The notes under the pieces: generated by a model
Told to the model about the DNA's origin: nothing
Databases searched by the model: none
Seen by the model: the letters and a program-made list of their open reading frames with translations, nothing else
Translations under genes and position numbers: made by a program
In this document: one piece after another, positions 61,931 to 64,000 of the stretch
Layout: every line of letters starts with the position of its first letter
Numbering within the stretch: position 1 is the first letter of the stretch
DNA from: CBDBLK01 sp965215445
GTDB lineage: Bacteria; Bdellovibrionota; Bacteriovoracia; Bacteriovoracales; Bacteriovoracaceae
NCBI GenBank assembly: GCA_965215445.1
Contig: CBDCDT010000002.1
Coordinates: 1,984,001-2,048,000 of the forward strand
DNA length: 64,000 nucleotides
Direction: 5' to 3'

Positions 61931-62913
61931 CCACCATGAAAAATAGGTATTTCCTCTCACTACTTCTCTTTTGGCCGGTTTTGTGCCTGGGCGGCGAAGG
62001 CGGTTGCGCTTCCAGTTCCCGCACTCTCTTATCCAAAGAAGATTTCGCCTACATTGCAGGAGATATTATTTCCGAGGGGAGAATTGTTTATTCTACCAAA
62101 GCTCAAAAACAGATGGATGAATATGAGATAACCGAGAACGATATTAAATATACACTACGCTATCCGGTCAAAGTCGAAAAAAACTCCTTGGATGACGTTA
62201 CCAGCAAATACGTTATTACAGGATTGCCCGATAAAGATGGAAATCAATTGGAGATGTGGGTTTCTTTTGAGGCCCAAAGAAAAGGGCAACTCACCGTTGA
62301 TAGTGTAGTGCCTTCTTTTATGAAAAATAAAATACCCTTATCAAAGGCGGCCTTCATGCGTTTTATAAATAACTATCTCGACCAGAAAAAATTGATCTAT
62401 ACCATTCGTACCCGGAAGCGCATGAGTGAACAAAATGTTAACAGGAGTGATATTGAGCACGCTCTCAAAAATCCCAAAAAAGTGGGAGATGGAGTTGCGC
62501 AAAAACATGCCCCGGGCAATGTGGTATATCTAAGAGGAGAGACTGCTAATAAAAACCTGTTACATTTAGGGATTTCTTTAGAAAAACAAGGGAAGATTGC
62601 CGTAACTACTGTAGGCCGTATTTTGAATGAACAAATACCCTCATCAAAAAAAGACTTCATACGCTTTGTAAGTGATTCTATTGCTACGGGAAAAGGAATC
62701 GTTTACACCCGATTTGCACGCAAGCGTATGGATGGTTTGGCCCTTACTGATGAAGATATTAAACACATCTTTAAGCATCCGATCCGAATAAAAAAGAAAT
62801 CCAACGGCAACGGATACCATGTTTTAGGAAAGGCCGTGAATGGACAAAGACCGTTGCGTCTGGTAATTGCTTTCGACGAAAAAATTATTGTGATCACCGT
62901 AGATATATTTTGA
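61927..62913 (+). CDS. Secreted protein with three DUF4258-like units (last of array)
   Basis: 328 residues. The first 50 codons are almost identical in DNA to the two preceding genes (through CAGGAGAT.TTTCCGAGGGG), after which the sequence diverges abruptly. Units start RIVYSTKAQKQMDEYEI, KLIYTIRTRKRMSEQNV and GIVYTRFARKRMDGLAL. Constant 5' end with divergent body resembles a variable antigen or effector family. It ends 14 bases from the convergent recombinase gene. Confidence 0.8.
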   Translation: MTTMKNRYFLSLLLFWPVLCLGGEGGCASSSRTLLSKEDFAYIAGDIISEGRIVYSTKAQKQMDEYEITENDIKYTLRYPVKVEKNSLDDVTSKYVITGLPDKDGNQLEMWVSFEAQRKGQLTVDSVVPSFMKNKIPLSKAAFMRFINNYLDQKKLIYTIRTRKRMSEQNVNRSDIEHALKNPKKVGDGVAQKHAPGNVVYLRGETANKNLLHLGISLEKQGKIAVTTVGRILNEQIPSSKKDFIRFVSDSIATGKGIVYTRFARKRMDGLALTDEDIKHIFKHPIRIKKKSNGNGYHVLGKAVNGQRPLRLVIAFDEKIIVITVDIF

Positions 62914-62927
62914 ATAGAGATGAGGGC

Positions 62928-63926
62928 CTATTGCGCCTGCCCCCTGCCAATTCCAATTTGATCGATATAAGTTTGAGTGACTTTGGCGTCGGTGTGGTTG
63001 AGATAGTCCCTGACGTAGAGCAAGTCTTTGGTTTTTTGGTAGAGGGCGGTGGCGCAGCCCTTGCGAAAAGAGTGCGGCCCAAGTTTGGGATTTAATTCCG
63101 CCTTCCTCAAAAGGTGCTTGATCCTTTTGGAAAGTCCGCGCGGTGAAAGATGTTTGCCTTTGCGTCCCGGAAAAAGGGGGGCATCCTCCGCATTTTCTTT
63201 GTGCGCCCGCTCGATATAGGCCCGCCACATGGAGGCAATTAACGCTCCTTTCCAAAGATTGAGGCGATGGCGCTTGCCGCCCTTGCGCTCTAATTGCAAA
63301 ATTCTCTGATTACAGTCGAGCGCAGAAATTTTAAGGCCCGCCACTTCGGAAAGCCTCAGCCCTCCATAGTAGAGCAAGTGAATCAGCAGGCGGTCTTTTG
63401 GTCGCCAAGTCTTGTGATCCAATTTTTCCCAATCCTTGGGACTCAAAACCAGGGTCGGCTCAATATCAGTTTCCTTGACCTTGATCCGGTGCAAATTGGG
63501 ACGGATGGGGTTTTCCTTGAATTGGTTTTTAAAGTAGGAACTCTCTACTAAAATGGTAAAGAAATTGTGCAGACACGACATATTGCGCCTGCGGCTGTTT
63601 GGCCCCAGACTGCTTTTTTTGAATTCCAGTTGGGGCAATTTGCGCCAAAAAGAGGTGAGGCGCACCCAGCGCACCCGCCAGGTTGTCACCGACCGAATTG
63701 GCCCGCCACCAATCATAAAGTGCTGGTATTCACTGATCATCTGTGGCCGCAAATGCTTGAGAGAAAGCCCATAGCGCTGCTGATACCAGCTTAAAAAGCG
63801 CCGCAAATCCTGCCTATAGTTGGTCAAAGTGTGTTCTGACTTGTTTTGAGAACTCAAAATTTGAAGGTAAAAGTCGAGGGCGAGACGGTATTCAGAGGCC
63901 AATTGCAAATCTTTTTTATCCATCAT
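62928..63926 (-). CDS. Tyrosine site-specific recombinase (XerC/D-type integrase)
   Basis: 332 residues; ATG 63926 (a second ATG follows). The N-terminal SAM-like core-binding domain (about 10-110) is followed by a complete catalytic set: R191 (YYGGLRLSE), K215, H285 and R288 (GPHSFRKG), H311 (LNHTDAKV) and nucleophile Y320 (TYIDQ). Length and layout fit XerC/XerD-like enzymes or small integrases. It could be the housekeeping chromosome-dimer recombinase or a local cassette recombinase. Its 3' end faces the tandem DUF4258 array. No phage genes or att repeats are visible. Confidence 0.92.
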   Translation of the reverse strand: MMDKKDLQLASEYRLALDFYLQILSSQNKSEHTLTNYRQDLRRFLSWYQQRYGLSLKHLRPQMISEYQHFMIGGGPIRSVTTWRVRWVRLTSFWRKLPQLEFKKSSLGPNSRRRNMSCLHNFFTILVESSYFKNQFKENPIRPNLHRIKVKETDIEPTLVLSPKDWEKLDHKTWRPKDRLLIHLLYYGGLRLSEVAGLKISALDCNQRILQLERKGGKRHRLNLWKGALIASMWRAYIERAHKENAEDAPLFPGRKGKHLSPRGLSKRIKHLLRKAELNPKLGPHSFRKGCATALYQKTKDLLYVRDYLNHTDAKVTQTYIDQIGIGRGQAQ

Positions 63927-63961
63927 AAAGATTCTGGCCCATTTGTGCTACGATAAAAAGG

Positions 63962-64000
63962 ATGGGAGACACTGCCTCATTCGAGGCAAGTGCCCGGCCA
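63962..64000 (+). CDS. Possible start of a divergent gene (cut by window edge)
   Basis: ATG 63962 is followed by 13 open codons (MGDTASFEASARP) to the end of the window. AAAAAGG lies directly upstream and a TACGAT -10-like box just before it. Too short to assign; it may be chance. Confidence 0.3.
   Translation, partial: MGDTASFEASARP

Noticed and set aside
62928..63926. Prophage or integrative element
   Set aside because: Only the recombinase is present; there are no phage genes, tRNA or att direct repeats in view.
1..64000. tRNA, rRNA or known riboswitches
   Set aside because: No cloverleaf-like or rRNA-like stretch was recognised by eye; short ones could have been missed.

Overview
The window looks like a chromosomal stretch of a Gram-negative bacterium with an unusually large secreted and surface protein repertoire. 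Nearly half of the genes carry a signal peptide or lipobox. Housekeeping genes (gltX, glmM, thyA, folA, plsC-like, a soluble lytic transglycosylase, an MpaA-like M14 peptidase) sit beside a cdaA-ybbR-glmM c-di-AMP operon and PilZ/GAF/HD signalling proteins. This combination is compatible with the Bdellovibrionota/Oligoflexia or a relative. That placement is inference: no rRNA or tRNA was seen.

Layout. 1-5 kb: a truncated CDS, small unknown proteins, an HIT hydrolase and an Slt-type transglycosylase. 5-11.7 kb: an exported protein built of repeated XRE-like helix-turn-helix units, an HD-domain signalling protein, gltX, a small Cys-rich protein and an M14 peptidase. 11.7-14.5 kb: two Cys-rich secreted paralogues with nearly identical 5' ends and a poly-C tract (9 versus 10 C), flanking an Rpn-family nuclease gene. 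14.6-16.5 kb: a frameshifted PilZ-GAF-AAA-Fis regulator. 16.5-26.5 kb: large exported proteins (double SUMF1-like, RCC1-like and two paralogous unknown families). 26.5-32.5 kb: Fic protein, AAA/DUF4143 ATPase, cdaA, ybbR, glmM. 32.5-37.5 kb: a BspA-type LRR lipoprotein, a receiver-like protein, thyA-folA and a frameshifted DUF285 protein. 37.6-50.2 kb: repeat-rich secreted proteins, an exported-looking RecB-like nuclease and an ankyrin protein. 50-57 kb: a TPM-domain protein, an acyltransferase, a putative outer-membrane protein and a 1247-residue LamG lipoprotein. 56.9-62.9 kb: six tandem secreted genes with 18 DUF4258-like units in total, ending against a convergent tyrosine recombinase.

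The strongest candidates for something undescribed are (i) the secreted multi-DUF4258 array beside a recombinase, (ii) the poly-C paralogue pair around an Rpn nuclease with a hairpin-masked ribosome binding site, and (iii) the exported multi-HTH protein. A caution applies to the whole window: at least five reading frames are broken by single small indels, several in homopolymers or short repeats. Contingency switching, gene decay and consensus sequencing error cannot be separated from the sequence alone.
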